Shown in pieces: positions 33,620-44,869 of a stretch of 64,000 nt of DNA. The notes under the pieces were generated by a model. That model was not told where the DNA came from. It was given only the letters and a program-made list of their open reading frames with translations, and ran no database searches. Every line of letters begins with the position of its first letter. Within the stretch, counting starts at the first letter, position 1. A program made the position numbers and the translations under genes. The stretch lies in the NCBI GenBank assembly GCA_028673005.1, contig CM054113.1, positions 173,506,837 through 173,570,836 on the forward strand, read 5' to 3'. The stretch comes from Tanypteryx hageni. Lineage: Eukaryota > Arthropoda > Insecta > Odonata > Petaluridae.

Positions 33620-34119
33620 NNNNNNNNNNNNNNNNNNNNNNNNNNNNNNNNNNNNNNNNNNNNNNNNNNNNNNNNNNNNNNNNNNNNNNNNNNNNNNNNN
33701 NNNNNNNNNNNNNNNNNNNNNNNNNNNNNNNNNNNNNNNNNNNNNNNNNNNNNNNNNNNNNNNNNNNNNNNNNNNNNNNNNNNNNNNNNNNNNNNNNNNN
33801 NNNNNNNNNNNNNNNNNNNNNNNNNNNNNNNNNNNNNNNNNNNNNNNNNNNNNNNNNNNNNNNNNNNNNNNNNNNNNNNNNNNNNNNNNNNNNNNNNNNN
33901 NNNNNNNNNNNNNNNNNNNNNNNNNNNNNNNNNNNNNNNNNNNNNNNNNNNNNNNNNNNNNNNNNNNNNNNNNNNNNNNNNNNNNNNNNNNNNNNNNNNN
34001 NNNNNNNNNNNNNNNNNNNNNNNNNNNNNNNNNNNNNNNNNNNNNNNNNNNNNNNNNNNNNNNNNNNNNNNNNNNNNNNNNNNNNNNNNNNNNNNNNNNN
34101 NNNNNNNNNNNNNNNNNNN
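33620..34119. other. Assembly gap, 500 N
   Basis: Exactly 500 N, so the true length is probably unknown. Any apparent frame across it is meaningless. Confidence 1.
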
Positions 34120-35035
34120 GTGTCAGCTAAAAATATAAGATATCTCTTAAACAATGCATTATATGGAAAAGTGTTTCAAACAAAGCTTGTGGAAAATTAA
34201 ATTTCCTACAACTTTTATTCCGATACATTTTTACATTTATCATATATTAAAGCAAATATTTCAAAATAACGGATAAGTGACTAGAGTAAACACCCAATTC
34301 CGTTGGACCAATTTTTACCAAAAACTAATCAGATCTTCTGATTTTCATAAAAATGTAAAATATAACATTTCGCATTGACCTGATTAATAGTTTCTAAGTT
34401 CGAGCACCCACAAAAAGCTATCACATAACACACAGACATCATCGAGAAAATTGTCAAAACGTGTTCAGGGGACCTCAAAACTTATATTTCCGTTGAAATC
34501 TCTCCAATTTTGTTTAATTCGATAATCTGAAGAAGCTTTGTTGTTTTTTTAAAGCCAGATCCCATTTTGTGTCTCGAGGGTTTCGTGTCACTTAACCATT
34601 TTGGGCTGTAAGAAGGATAGAAGTCATCGGTCAAACTCGCGTTCGTTAAGTTAAATATCTCTTTAATTTATGAAATCAAGAAGAAATATTCGGAGGAATA
34701 ATTTAATGCGACCGGATGAAAATTTGGGTGAAAAGTTTCTGTATTTGAGCTTTCCCTAAAGGAATGAATTTTTGGTTACCTAGTTGTATTATTGATGGGA
34801 TTCTTCTTGGTAAATACACAACCTTTTTCGAAAATGTCATATTACTCACCCTCCCGATGTCTTGAGGCAATATCCCGCCTCAGGACGTATCCCTAGTTTT
34901 TCCTACGCTGAAAAGAAACAATTACATATGTTGTAAGAATACGATGACGAATTTATGCGGTTACGACGTGAAAGCATATTGACCCCTTTTCGCACATACG
35001 ACGTATCGGTGTTTGCATTACTCAAATTCTTCCCG
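34120..35035. other. Unassigned sequence, repeat-like
   Basis: Near 34430 the text CACACAGACATCATCGAG, AAAATTGTCAAAACG, GGGGACCTCAAAAC resembles a common dispersed arthropod repeat, but no termini were found. A small GAGGC/GCCTC hairpin lies at 34863-34883. Confidence 0.3.
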
Positions 35036-35038
35036 ACT

Positions 35039-35125
35039 TGAGTGGTGTCATTAACCACTCATGACGGTTAGACGTAGACGTGTACGGACTAGACATCTTG
35101 CCTCATCATCGGTAGTCCGTACACG
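35039..35125. repeat. Two inverted repeats before the minisatellite
   Basis: GAGTGGT...ACCACTC (35039-35060) and CGTGTACGGACTA (35079-35091) with TAGTCCGTACACG (35113-35125), the latter a perfect 13-bp pair. CGTGTACGGAC is shared with the CACGTG pair at 32.16 kb. Confidence 0.65.
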
Positions 35126-35164
35126 TACGGACTCGGATTTCTCCGTACTCATCATTCTGTACTT

Positions 35165-35728
35165 CCTCCCTCTATTTCTCTCCCCCTCCTGCTCTCCCTC
35201 CCCATCTCTCTCTCCCCATCTCTCTCCCTCCCAATCTCTCTCCCTCCCAATCTCTCTCACTCCCAATCTCTCTCCCTCCCAATCTCTCTCCCTCCCAATC
35301 TCTCTCCCTCCCAATCTCTCCCTCCCCATTCCTCTCCCTCCCCATCCCTCTCCCTCCCCATCCCTCTCCCTCCCCATCTCTCTCCCTCCCCATCTCTCTC
35401 CCTCCCCATCTCTCTCCCTCCTAATCTCTCTCCCTCCCAATCTCTCTCCCTCCCCATCTCTCTCCCTCCCCATCCCTCTCCCTCCCCATCCCTCTCCCTC
35501 CCCATCCCTCTCCCTTCCCATCCCTCTCCCTTCCCATCCCTCTCCCTCCCCATCCCTCTCCCTCCCCATCCCTCTCCCTCCCCATCCCTCCCCATCCCTC
35601 TCCCTCCCCATCTCTCTCCCTCCCCATCCCTCTCCCTCCCCATCCCTCTCTCTCCCCATCCCTCTCTCTCCCCATCCCTCTCCCTCCCCATCCCTCTCCC
35701 TCCCCATCCCTCTCCCTCCCCATCGATA
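35165..35728 (+). repeat. 14-bp minisatellite, CCATCCCTCTCCCT type
   Basis: About 40 tandem units of TCTCTCCCTCCCCA/CCATCCCTCTCCCT with CCAATCTC variants near the 5' side. The minus strand reads as GRERDGEGEGWG repeats in all phases, a repeat artefact. Confidence 0.95.
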
Positions 35729-35739
35729 TCATTCCCATC

Positions 35740-36240
35740 TCTCTTGGGAAAGCCGTCTTCTAACTTTGTTTCGCTGATTCCAAATCGTCCAGATAGTTTT
35801 TTTCCGAACGGTCCCAAAAAAAGCACGTTTTCTGTGTGTGTGTTTGTGTGTGTGAGCAGTGCGCGTTCGAGCGCGGATGGAGGCCAGTGGGACAGACGCC
35901 AAAAGAAAGAAGTTTTTTTTTGGGAAGGTGAAAAAGTCTCCGGTCGGTGGTGGATGGAGTGGCATTGGGATGTTTTTAGGGGAGGGGGGCGGAAGGAGTA
36001 GAGGAGTGGGAAGGAGTCGCCGTCTGCGCGTCAATCAATGCGTCCGTGACGTCAAGTCGCTCGCATTTGGTCCCTCTCCCTTTCTCGGTGCTTTTTACTT
36101 TCTCATGTACGAGCTACATATATTATAAGCGAAAATATTTTTATTGTAGAAACTTCGAATTCGAGATTTTGCGCTAGAATATGCCGCCGAATCCGAAAAA
36201 TGCGTTTTTTCGCATTTCCTGTTGTATCGACAAGGTTTAA
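35740..36240. other. Unassigned sequence
   Basis: GT microsatellite at 35832-35853 and a G-rich run near 35980; nothing else recognised. Confidence 0.3.
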
Positions 36241-36243
36241 GAT

Positions 36244-36531
36244 CAGGAGCCACCAGGCTGTTTGATGAAAGGGCCACGCATGAGGCATAAGAACTTTCAA
36301 ATGACTTTCGTAAGTTCCAGTCTGAGAATTTTTTGTTGCATAATGTGCCCCACGCCTTTATTAGAATTGTATCGCATCCACGCACTCGAAAATATCGTTT
36401 AGATTTCATTAATGAGGTCTAATGGCATCCCTGAAGCAAATGTACGATTATGAATGATGGGGTAAGGCCGGCCGGATGGAACCGTTGCGCGGGCCGGATG
36501 TGGCTCGCGGGCCGTAGCTTGGGGATTCCTG
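36244..36531. mobile_element. Probable hAT MITE, 288 bp
   Basis: Right end, read inward on the minus strand, is CAGGAATCCCCAAGCTACGG followed by CCCGCGAGCC, a textbook hAT terminus of the TCCCCAA-CTACGGCCCGC class. Left end CAGGAGCCACCAGGCT matches it at 12 of 16. The flanking 8-mers agree at only 4 of 8, so the left boundary is tentative. Confidence 0.5.
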
Positions 36532-36539
36532 CTTTTGAC

Positions 36540-37498
36540 GCTAAACGCTTCGACATAATCTGAAGAAAATGTCGAATTTATGCAGGAATAAAAACCTCGA
36601 AGAAATGGAACCAAATCGCTCGATGATGTTGGGTAATTTATTCTTGTCGATTTGAATAAATTGCCGATTTGCGCAAATAATAACCACTCATTTTAATTAA
36701 AATCAGTCCGTTTTTAGGCTATAATGTTATAAACAATAATGTGCAAGAAGTTTCTCTCAAAAAAAGTAAATAGCATATACCTAGTGACATTGTAACACAC
36801 ATATCGAGTATTACGCTTAATTAAGCTCTCGACAAGAACTACTACTGCGGATTAGACTGCACGTAACTAGTTGCAATGTTGTGCGGACTAGAAGCGAGCT
36901 ACGGGTATGTGGAAATCCGTGCGTGCATGTTTTAAAAAACAAAACGCCTCCATTTTGCTTTCACTTCCCGCCCGATTCAACGCCTTCCCGCCTTTGCTTT
37001 CGAAAGCCTCACCGCCACATCATAACGGTTTAGGTAACTTTTCGTCCTAACATTTTAGGAATTCGGATGAGTTAAAAAAATTGTTTCGTCGAGGTTCCCT
37101 CTATTCCCCGACTCTCTCCCCTCCCTTCGCCTATATACCTCCCATATCCCTCCCTGCCGCATACGTAATCCTCTCGGTATTCGTCCTTGTCATCGGGTCG
37201 ATAAAAAGGTGACCGACGCCATTTTCATTCATGTTTCGTCCGGCGCGTTATCGGTCCTCTTTTGTTTATTCCGGTCGACGTGCGATTCTGATTTTTTTCA
37301 ACGTCGACCGCAGACTGTAGGTTGTACGGAAGAAGAAGAAAGAGGGAGGCCGCGGGATAGGGAGGGGGAAAGAGGGAGGAGGAGGGAGTGGGGAAGAAGA
37401 CGCGGTTTATGTTCGGTTTCTTTTCGTTGATTGATTTCGCTTGCCATCTGCTTGATTGAATCTGGGATGTCGAGTTGCTTTTCGAGGTTACATAGATT
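36540..37498. other. Unassigned sequence
   Basis: AT-rich then a purine-rich run at 37330-37400 (GAAGAAGAAAGAGGGAGG and similar). No gene recognised. Confidence 0.3.
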
Positions 37499-37499
37499 A

Positions 37500-37862
37500 G
37501 GGGTGCCGGTGGTGTAGTGGTTAGGACGCTGGCTGCTACTCGCCTGCTGCTTGAAAAGGCAGCGGGCACGAATCCTGCGCAAGTAGGATTTTTCCGAAGG
37601 TCGTCCGGCCCCGTTTGTGTGGTTTGAGGAGACCACGCAAATTCAGCGTTCCGTCCGTAAGGGACGTTAAACAGTGGCCCCCTTGGTGCTCTTCGCAAAG
37701 AGTAAGCAAATGTCGGCACCGTGCTTCCCTCCCTTCTGTGTGTGTCCAGTGTGGAAGGTAACGGGAAATCACCACATCGTGTATGTATATTCCCTAGTCA
37801 AAGCCAATTAATTAATTGGTAGGACCTGTCGTAAGACAGAATACGAATGAATGTATGGATTT
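37500..37862 (+). repeat. tRNA-derived SINE
   Basis: The head GGTGCCGGTGGTGTAGTGG, TTAGGACGCTGGC has a good A box, and GGGCACGAATCCTGC about 45 bp on is a slightly decayed B box. The body carries GCGTTCCGTCC...GGGACGTTAA, GGCCCCCTTGGTGCTCTTCG and CAAAGAGTAAGC, shared in order with 59.93-60.11 kb. The tail ends ACGAATGAATGTATGG. Pol III-transcribed retroelement by structure; its partner LINE is unknown. Confidence 0.8.
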
Positions 37863-37864
37863 TC

Positions 37865-40490
37865 GAAATGTGGAGAGGTATGGTCGTACTCAATGATTCG
37901 AACGTCTGTCACTCGAATTTTGTGTAATTAATGACGGATGTTTTCCCTTTCGTGTTCATTAACATTATCAAGAATGTCCAATCGCCTCTGCCGAATTTGG
38001 AATGCTCGCTTTCGAATAAAATAAACTTTTTGTTCAAACATGCTTATTTAGAACAAATATACGTTTTCCCAAGAAATATTTACATTTAAAAGAGTTACTA
38101 AATTATATCTACTATATTGTATTATACTATATTTATATTTATTTTTTAAACGATTTCAGTTATATTTAATTCATCTAAAAGATAACCTAATAACAATTGG
38201 GTCATTATAACTAAAGGTGCTCTCGCAATTGAATGTCGATGTTAAATTCATCGACGTAGAGGCAAATACTCCATCAATGATTTTGTTCTGGTCCGTCCTC
38301 GGACTTTTGTCCGATACAAGTTGAAGTCCACATCGCTGGTTTAAGAATTCTCTTTTTTAGTTCCACATTAAATTCGTCACATGATATTACATTATCGTTT
38401 TAAAATAAGATTAAAAACATTTTTACGCTAATTCGGCACGGATTAAAGTTTAGGCTTTAAAAAATTTCATTCTTTCAGCTATGGAACTGTTTATGCCCCG
38501 AGTTCCTATCTTAATTTAAAATAATTTTAAAAATGCAATTTATAATGTCTTGCACCTATTTCATGCTTTTCTTATAGCGTTAGATATGAAAAATGGGGTC
38601 GGAAAGCTCCCCTAAAATGAATATATTTGGGATTTTGGATATTTTCCATCAGTTGTATCCAATAATCCATCATCATGCCAAGATTTAGCATAAATAGACT
38701 GTTTGCAATATTAGTTTAACGTTTACTCATTTTTTCCAAATTTAGTGCTCTCTAACGGTGGAAATTCAAACTAATGGAGGATTCGTAAAATGCGAATCGT
38801 CATATTTTATTAGTATATAGCCAACCAAAAAAGGTTTTTTCATCTATTACAAACAAAAAAGTTGAATGTCTACAGACGGACAAACGACAAAGCGATTACA
38901 TATGTAGCTCGTTGTTTACATTGACGAGCTAAAATGTCTGCAACATCATTTATTAATAAGTTAATATTCTCCGAAGTTGAAACTCGATTCATATGATACC
39001 ACAATCTCTAGGCATCTAAGCTCGTATCAAGTCCGCTGCAGCGCACGAAAACTCCAATGCGGCACGCCGTTTAGAAAAATTTCCGAACGCCTTGGTCTAA
39101 TCAGCGTCAACAGTTCTCACGTACATAAGAGATACAAAACAATATTTTAGTTTTTCATCTAATAATTGCAAGGGTGCGTATTTCTATCGAAAGAATCGCG
39201 CGTCTGAGGAACGAACAGAAAGCTGTTTTTTAATGCACGGCTCTGAAATTAGTCAAATTTCCCGATCCAAGAGGACACTCTTTATCGCCTCTCGCGACGA
39301 GATCCCGGAAACGCGAGCCTGTTCCAGCTTTCGTGCGGAGTCATTTAGCAATCTGCAGCCACCCACGAGTCGGGTCTGTTATACAGAGCGGCATCACTGC
39401 GACGCAGAAAGCGCGGCCCGAAAATTTTTGAGCGCGTCATTCCTCCCACCCTCCCCCCTCATCCCGTCCGTCCGTGACGCAGCGGGCGCCACCGAGCGCC
39501 TCCCAAGTCGGTAATTGTATTTGCGTTAGTATTACGCAGCCTCGCGAAAATAAATCCGCGAGCTATGGTGAGGTGGCATAAAATGGAGGAAAACGGAATG
39601 ATGCGAATGGAGTGCAGTTGAACTTCTAAAAGTCGAAACGAGAGACGTAAGAATATCGTGTTGACCGTTAACGCGTGTTATATGTGCTGTATCACCGTAA
39701 GGTTTAAGGTCAAAAAGGTTCCGAGATTTTAGCTTTACACATATACATGTTACTTAATTAAAATACCGAAATTTTACGAAAATTCAGGAAAGCCTCGAAA
39801 TAATTCGAATTCTAAGCGAATATCTATTTAAAGTGCGCTGTAAATCACACTGATATCCGATACAGCGTTAGCATCTTATGGCTTTTTTGTTATTACGATA
39901 GGTACTATTTTGAGTTTGCATAGGGTGTGTTGGTGAAGTTGTCAAATTAAGCTGCAAATTCAACGTCTTTTATACGTTTTTTCATCCTTTTCCTCGCAGT
40001 CTCGGCGATGAAGATTATTTGGTGCGCTGTTACGCGTCGCTTCGCTTCAGGATTACAATATTTATATTTACAGTTGAATGGGATCCTGGCGAAGATAGAA
40101 CGAAGTCGATCAAAAGGCCTTTAAGACCATTTTTTACCTCTTCATTTTCAGAATTTGCTCAACTTTACTCCTACCGCTTTTGTTTGCTGCTACGTCATAA
40201 TGAATATTTTTGTAAAAATTGGTCTTATTCGAATTATTCCCTGGCATTTTATATTTTGCGGCGCTTTTTATCCTAATTTTTGTTGTTTGGCACTTGGTTG
40301 CAAAAATAGGAGCTGGTCTGTATTTTGGTCCCCTAATCATAATCTTGAGTAGAAGTCCATTCATTCATGACAGTTCGACAAAACTGCGCTTTTACAGAGT
40401 GATTGAAAAACAAAACCTCATTACGAGTTTCGACTTATTTACGCTTTTACGTAATAAATCAGAATTCTACAAAAGTCATAACATGGCTGC
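37865..40490. other. Unassigned sequence
   Basis: AT-rich to about 39.2 kb, then a CpG-containing stretch at 39240-39540 whose open frame has no recognisable domain. No transposon ends found. Confidence 0.3.
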
Positions 40491-40494
40491 GAAA

Positions 40495-40537
40495 ACCAGA
40501 TGTGCATTCCAGCTACAAGACAGCCCTCCCCAGTGAT
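40495..40537 (-). ncRNA. Hammerhead-like motif, copy E (decayed core)
   Basis: Minus strand: TCA, CTGGGGA, hairpin GGGCTGTCTTGTAGCT, GGAA, TGCACATC, TGGT. Layout kept, core mutated. It faces a partial plus-strand copy at 40567-40593 across GAGTTATCACTG/CTCACCGATGG, an inverted pair like the one at 19.3 kb. Confidence 0.4.
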
Positions 40538-40566
40538 AACTCACCGATGGTGAGTTCTGGAAGAAC

Positions 40567-40593
40567 TCACTGACCGAATTGCGCATTTGGTTT
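40567..40593 (+). ncRNA. Hammerhead-like motif, partial copy F
   Basis: TCACTGACCGAATTGCGCAT, TTGGTTT: the stem II hairpin is deleted, leaving CTGA, CCGAA, TTGCGCAT and TGG. Followed by CATTTTGTGGCTTCTGG, the family's 3' flank. Confidence 0.4.
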
Positions 40594-40599
40594 CCACAG

Positions 40600-43500
40600 T
40601 CATTTTGTGGCTTCTGGAGAATTATGGTTCATCGATTTAGTCTTGACCATAAGACGAGTTTGACACTTCTTTGAATGGGCGTTTGCGTGCTAACTTTTCA
40701 TCGTTTCTTGGATCGTGATTTTGGCGAAACGGGTCGTGCGTGTCGAACTCGGCCAGCATTCGTCGCTGTAAGCGTCGACGAAGTTGTAGACCTTTCATAT
40801 TATATTTTGTCAGGCAGTCGTCTCGCGGGACGCGACGTGGAGATACGCTAGAACGTAGTTGGGGTTCCTATCGATTTTTTTCTGCAGCTTTCTGCTTCGA
40901 GGGCTTCGGGTTGCAATAATAAAGTTTGCCTCTTTAGCGCCTCGGATGTTTAAGAGCGGCGGCTGCTCGCTTTACATAACCGTCTCTCATTACGTAACCT
41001 AAAATTCACGGGATGGTCACGCATCTTCCGTTTCTCTTCTCGCGTTTGCGATGTGCAGCCTGGTTTGTCGGACTGATGTTGAATTTTTAAACACGCCTGG
41101 CACCGTCGTCAGTGTTTCGTTATAAAATGTGCTTTCTAAAACAAAAGAAGTTTTGGGACTAAACATCGTACAGATTTTTTTATTTTGCAATTTTTCAGGT
41201 ATTGAGATCGCGGCCACCGTAGCCTTAATCGCGGTTTTCGGAGGCCAATTCAGGCCCTCGTGTGTTTTCCGAAGATTAAAAATGATTTTTCTCGCAATTT
41301 GAAACAAATGAGGGATTATGAATAGTCAAGTCGGAAAATAACTGGAATTATCACGATGACGTCGTTGTTACTTGGAAACTCTGGTTGTTTCTTTCAATAA
41401 GGAGGAATATTTACTAATTTATTGCTCTTTTTATACTTAACGAAACACCACAAAATTAAAACTTCCCTATTGGATGATAAAATTTAGAACGTTAGCGAAT
41501 TCAAGGTGCGCGAATTTTACCATGTAGGACAATAAAGATGGCGGGGAGACTGAAGGACGACCCGGGGAGACGTACCGCCCCCGTCGTTGTTATTGTTTCA
41601 ATGAACTCGCTGTTGTTGACCTCATCTCCGCCTAGCCATTGGCAAATAGATGAAACTTTACGCTCAGTGGCGTTCTGGTGGCCGTGCCAAAACCGATAAG
41701 GAGCCGCGTCCGTCCTGCGATAACATCCCCTTCCCTTTAAAAAGGCCCAGCGATCGGGAGGAGCAAAGGAACGCAGGGTTCCATTGAGAAGGGACAGGTT
41801 GGTGCCCTCCTTCACCCCCTCCGTCATGTCCATCCCCCACCTCTCTCCCATTCCTACTCCCCTCCCTCGCCACATATTCCTCGTCACCAAGACTATAGGG
41901 TAATTACACTGAAAATGCGACCCCGTTTTCAATCGATCGGGATGGGGGTTAGGGGTTTGATAAGGGGGAGGGGATTTGGAGGAAGGGGGAGGGGAGATAG
42001 ATAGATAGGGAGGGTGGGAGACGGTTGTTCATCGATCGGGTGTTGTCTGTCAAGCTTAAACCGTCCATTGATTGGGGGCGGCTTAACCGTCCCATTGACG
42101 ACGCACGAACTGACCTGTGCGGGAGGGGAAGGGTCGCTGTCGCGTCGTTTTTTTCCCTCTCGTAGGAACCGGATTTTTTGAGGTGTTACTTCGAGGCGCT
42201 TGGGTCGGCGTTTGTGTTATTTCTTTTTGTGTTCTCTATTCCACGTTATTCAGTGAAAGGGTTTTTTTTGCGGCGTCGCTCTGGAGGGCGGGAGAGGTGA
42301 ATCGGATCGCTTTGGTCGCCGCCGTAATCTGATATGTGTCGTAACGGCCGAATTCCCGTTAATCGTCGGTTCTCATAAAAAGGTAGATTGGCTTCGTTTT
42401 GTCGCAATAAATTATCGTGTCCGATACGGTATTTTTAAAAATGCGTTTTGTTTTTTTTTACGCTTGTTTTCCGCGTGCTTTCCGATCGTCCCGTTTCGTT
42501 TGATTCGCCGAAATATTTTAATTGCGGATCCGCCGCGGTTATAAAACGGTTTTCTTAAGGATAGATTCATATATTGAGGCTTATAATCGCTCGTAGCTAA
42601 TATAAAGCGGAAATGCATGTAAATTACGCCACGATAAATCTAACACTTCATTTTTAGGGATAACTGAAAGTTTTATGTCCACTTGTTCTATTGCCAGTTC
42701 TTGCGAAGGTGAAGTAACTGCGTGTTTATTTTCTCATCGGGTCAGCATTCAGCTTTTTTATAAGTTATGCGTTTACGTTCTCTTTCCTCGCTGAGACCAC
42801 GCGGCCGCGAATAATTTTAAACGAATCTTCCCTTATTTGGAAGACGATACGCATGAAAATTCCTCCGCAAAAGTGGGGCGCCCGTCACTTCTCTCCTCGT
42901 TCAACTTATTTATAACCCCGTTCCTTTAAAATACGCGCAACAGGCTCACTTTCATTAAGAACCTCGCATTTTCCCTGTGACTCCGCACGATGCAGCGCGT
43001 GTCGTCCTTGGGATAGGGGGGGAGGGGAGATTCGTTCTTCCTTGGGTGGGCGAGGGGAGGGAGAGAAGGGGCCATTTTATTACGGGTGACCTATAAGAAC
43101 TCCTCATCGGAAGTTTCTGGTGAGTCAGATGGTGTGTTTTCGCTCTTTTTACGGAGTGTACACGGTAAACTGGGTGTGACGACGGGGCTCCTCTATATCC
43201 CCCTGCTTGCGTCACGTTCTGCGTCGCAGTGGTGGAGGATGGGGGTGTGTATTCATCCAATTCCACCCTCTCTCTCCAACCGTCACCTTTCTCCTCCTCG
43301 GCCCTTCCCCCTCCTTCCTCCCCCTCTTCTTTTCATCTTCCCCCTTCCTTCTCACTCTCTCCTTTTTACCCCCCTTCCCATCTTCCACCCCTTCTCACTC
43401 CCACACTGTCCATGACATACCCTGAAAATCCTCTCCTTCGCGATCCATTGGTTTTCCCGCCGCCCCCTCTCCACATAGCGAGGAAGGGTTTTTCGTCTGT

Positions 43501-43915
43501 TTCGCCAGTCGGCATCGTTGTCGAAATACCGTGCGGAATGGTCGAGCGAGTCTTTTTGATTTTTCAAACAGTTTTTGTGTGGTTTTAGCAGCTGTTGGCA
43601 TCGTATTTGAAGAGATTTGTCGACCTTTTGCATTTCGGTGAATTAATATTCGTCGAAGGCGTCTGTTGGAAAGGTGTCGTTGATCTCATCTTGCTTTGTT
43701 TTCCTGCGAAGACCTTAATCTCAGTACGTACGATTTCATTTTCCCTTCGTCACAGATCGAGCCGTCTTTATTTTTTTTTTGTTTCTGCATACTGAGACGT
43801 TTAATCTTTTCCTACGAATTTTAGGTGAGGCGGTTTCCTTTGTGTTTCTTCTTTCTACGCCACGAGAATTCGCTACGTATCGAGTGCAATGGTGAAACGT
43901 ACGCAATGTTTTTAT
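40600..43915. other. Unassigned sequence, partly CpG-containing
   Basis: AAGACGAGTTTGACA near 40654 continues the flank of copy F. G/A-rich runs at 41940-42020 and C/T-rich runs at 43250-43410 produce overlapping open frames on both strands. No domain was recognised. Confidence 0.3.
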
Positions 43916-44024
43916 CCCTACCAGTGGTCCTCAGCCGGTTTTAGTGTAACGCTCTCTACAGCTACTAAACGTCTTTCCCCTTTCATAGATTCAATAGAGA
44001 ATTAGAGTCTATTATCGGTGAATC

Positions 44025-44067
44025 GCCACTGTCGACGACTTATTGGTATCCGAAATGAGCATATGGT
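44025..44067 (+). ncRNA. Hammerhead-like motif, copy G (decayed)
   Basis: GCCA, CTGTCGA, CGACTTATTGGTATCC, GAAA, TGAGCATA, TGGT. Preceded by GGTGAATC and followed by CGTTTTATGGTTATTGG, as in other copies. GAAA and stem I remain; core and stem II are degraded. Confidence 0.4.
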
Positions 44068-44260
44068 TTTTCATAATCGTTTTATGGTTATTGGAAAAAA
44101 CTTAAGTACTCATTTTGCCAGTCCGATTTTTAATTACATATTTTGTCAATTCATTCTTGTTCATTAGAAGAACTCGATAAATATCTATTGAATTCTGTTT
44201 ATATAACTTGCATCTGCGTATAATCAACCCAAAGCGTCACGTCGTAAAACGACGCTATGC

Positions 44261-44405
44261 AAATGAAATCAAACCAGCTATGCAAATTTCCACTTCGATT
44301 TATTTTCGCGACCGATCAAACCTGATGGTGCCACGTTACCGCGAAACTGATCGCGGAAATAAATTAAAGTGGAAATTTACATTGCGAGTTTGCTTGATTT
44401 CGTAC
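44261..44405. repeat. Imperfect inverted repeat, about 60-bp arms
   Basis: Left arm includes GAAATCAAACCAGC, GCAAATTTCCACTT and ATTTATTTTCGCGACCGATCA; right arm holds their complements, ending GCAAGCAAATTCG-type then GATTTC. A foldback element or MITE without recognised duplication. Confidence 0.6.
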
Positions 44406-44592
44406 TTGAATTGTCATGATCCCCGAAAAATATTTACGGTAGCGCTGAAGTTGAAGGCCACTGAATCCATTCGAATTGAATTTGTATTGGTTTTCCAAAT
44501 TTACAACCTTCACTTTGATTGGTAGCTACATTTTAATCCAAAACACCCTCATTAGTCTGCGAATTTGGAAACTTGTTACGTAGCCCTTAGAG

Positions 44593-44864
44593 CACAATCT
44601 CATATACATTGCGGGATGCATTGGTGATAGCGAATCATTCGGCGGGCCGCATTGGAAAGCGCCAATCGGTGAAATTAGAGTTCGGAAGTTACCTACACAT
44701 TTTGAAGTACCTATCATATAAGGAAAAATCAAGTGTAAATAAAGATTTTCGGGTTATATTTCAAAACTGACGGTTTTATTATCATAATTTGTCAAAACAA
44801 TATGACTTTGTGCGTTAAATTTTACGGAATCGTTTTTCCTTGGGCCGTAAGTTGCCCACTCCTA
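44593..44864. mobile_element. Probable hAT MITE, 272 bp
   Basis: Right end TTGGGCCGTAAGTTGCCCAC then TCCTA is a standard hAT terminus (minus strand TAGGAGTGGGCAAC...GGCCC). GGCGGGCCGCATTGG near the left end fits the same class. Flanks CCTTAGAG and CCTTAGAC agree at 7 of 8. The left terminal repeat itself is decayed. Confidence 0.6.
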
Positions 44865-44869
44865 CCTTA

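Noticed and set aside
33599..34154. Frames of about 180 codons across the gap
   Set aside because: Made of N; no sequence.
35051..35826. Minus-strand GRERDGEGEGWG repeats, up to 218 codons
   Set aside because: 14-bp minisatellite read in several phases; phase-independent openness is a composition effect.
43926..43945. hAT left end CAGTGGTCCTCAGCC
   Set aside because: No right end or duplication found within 1 kb.
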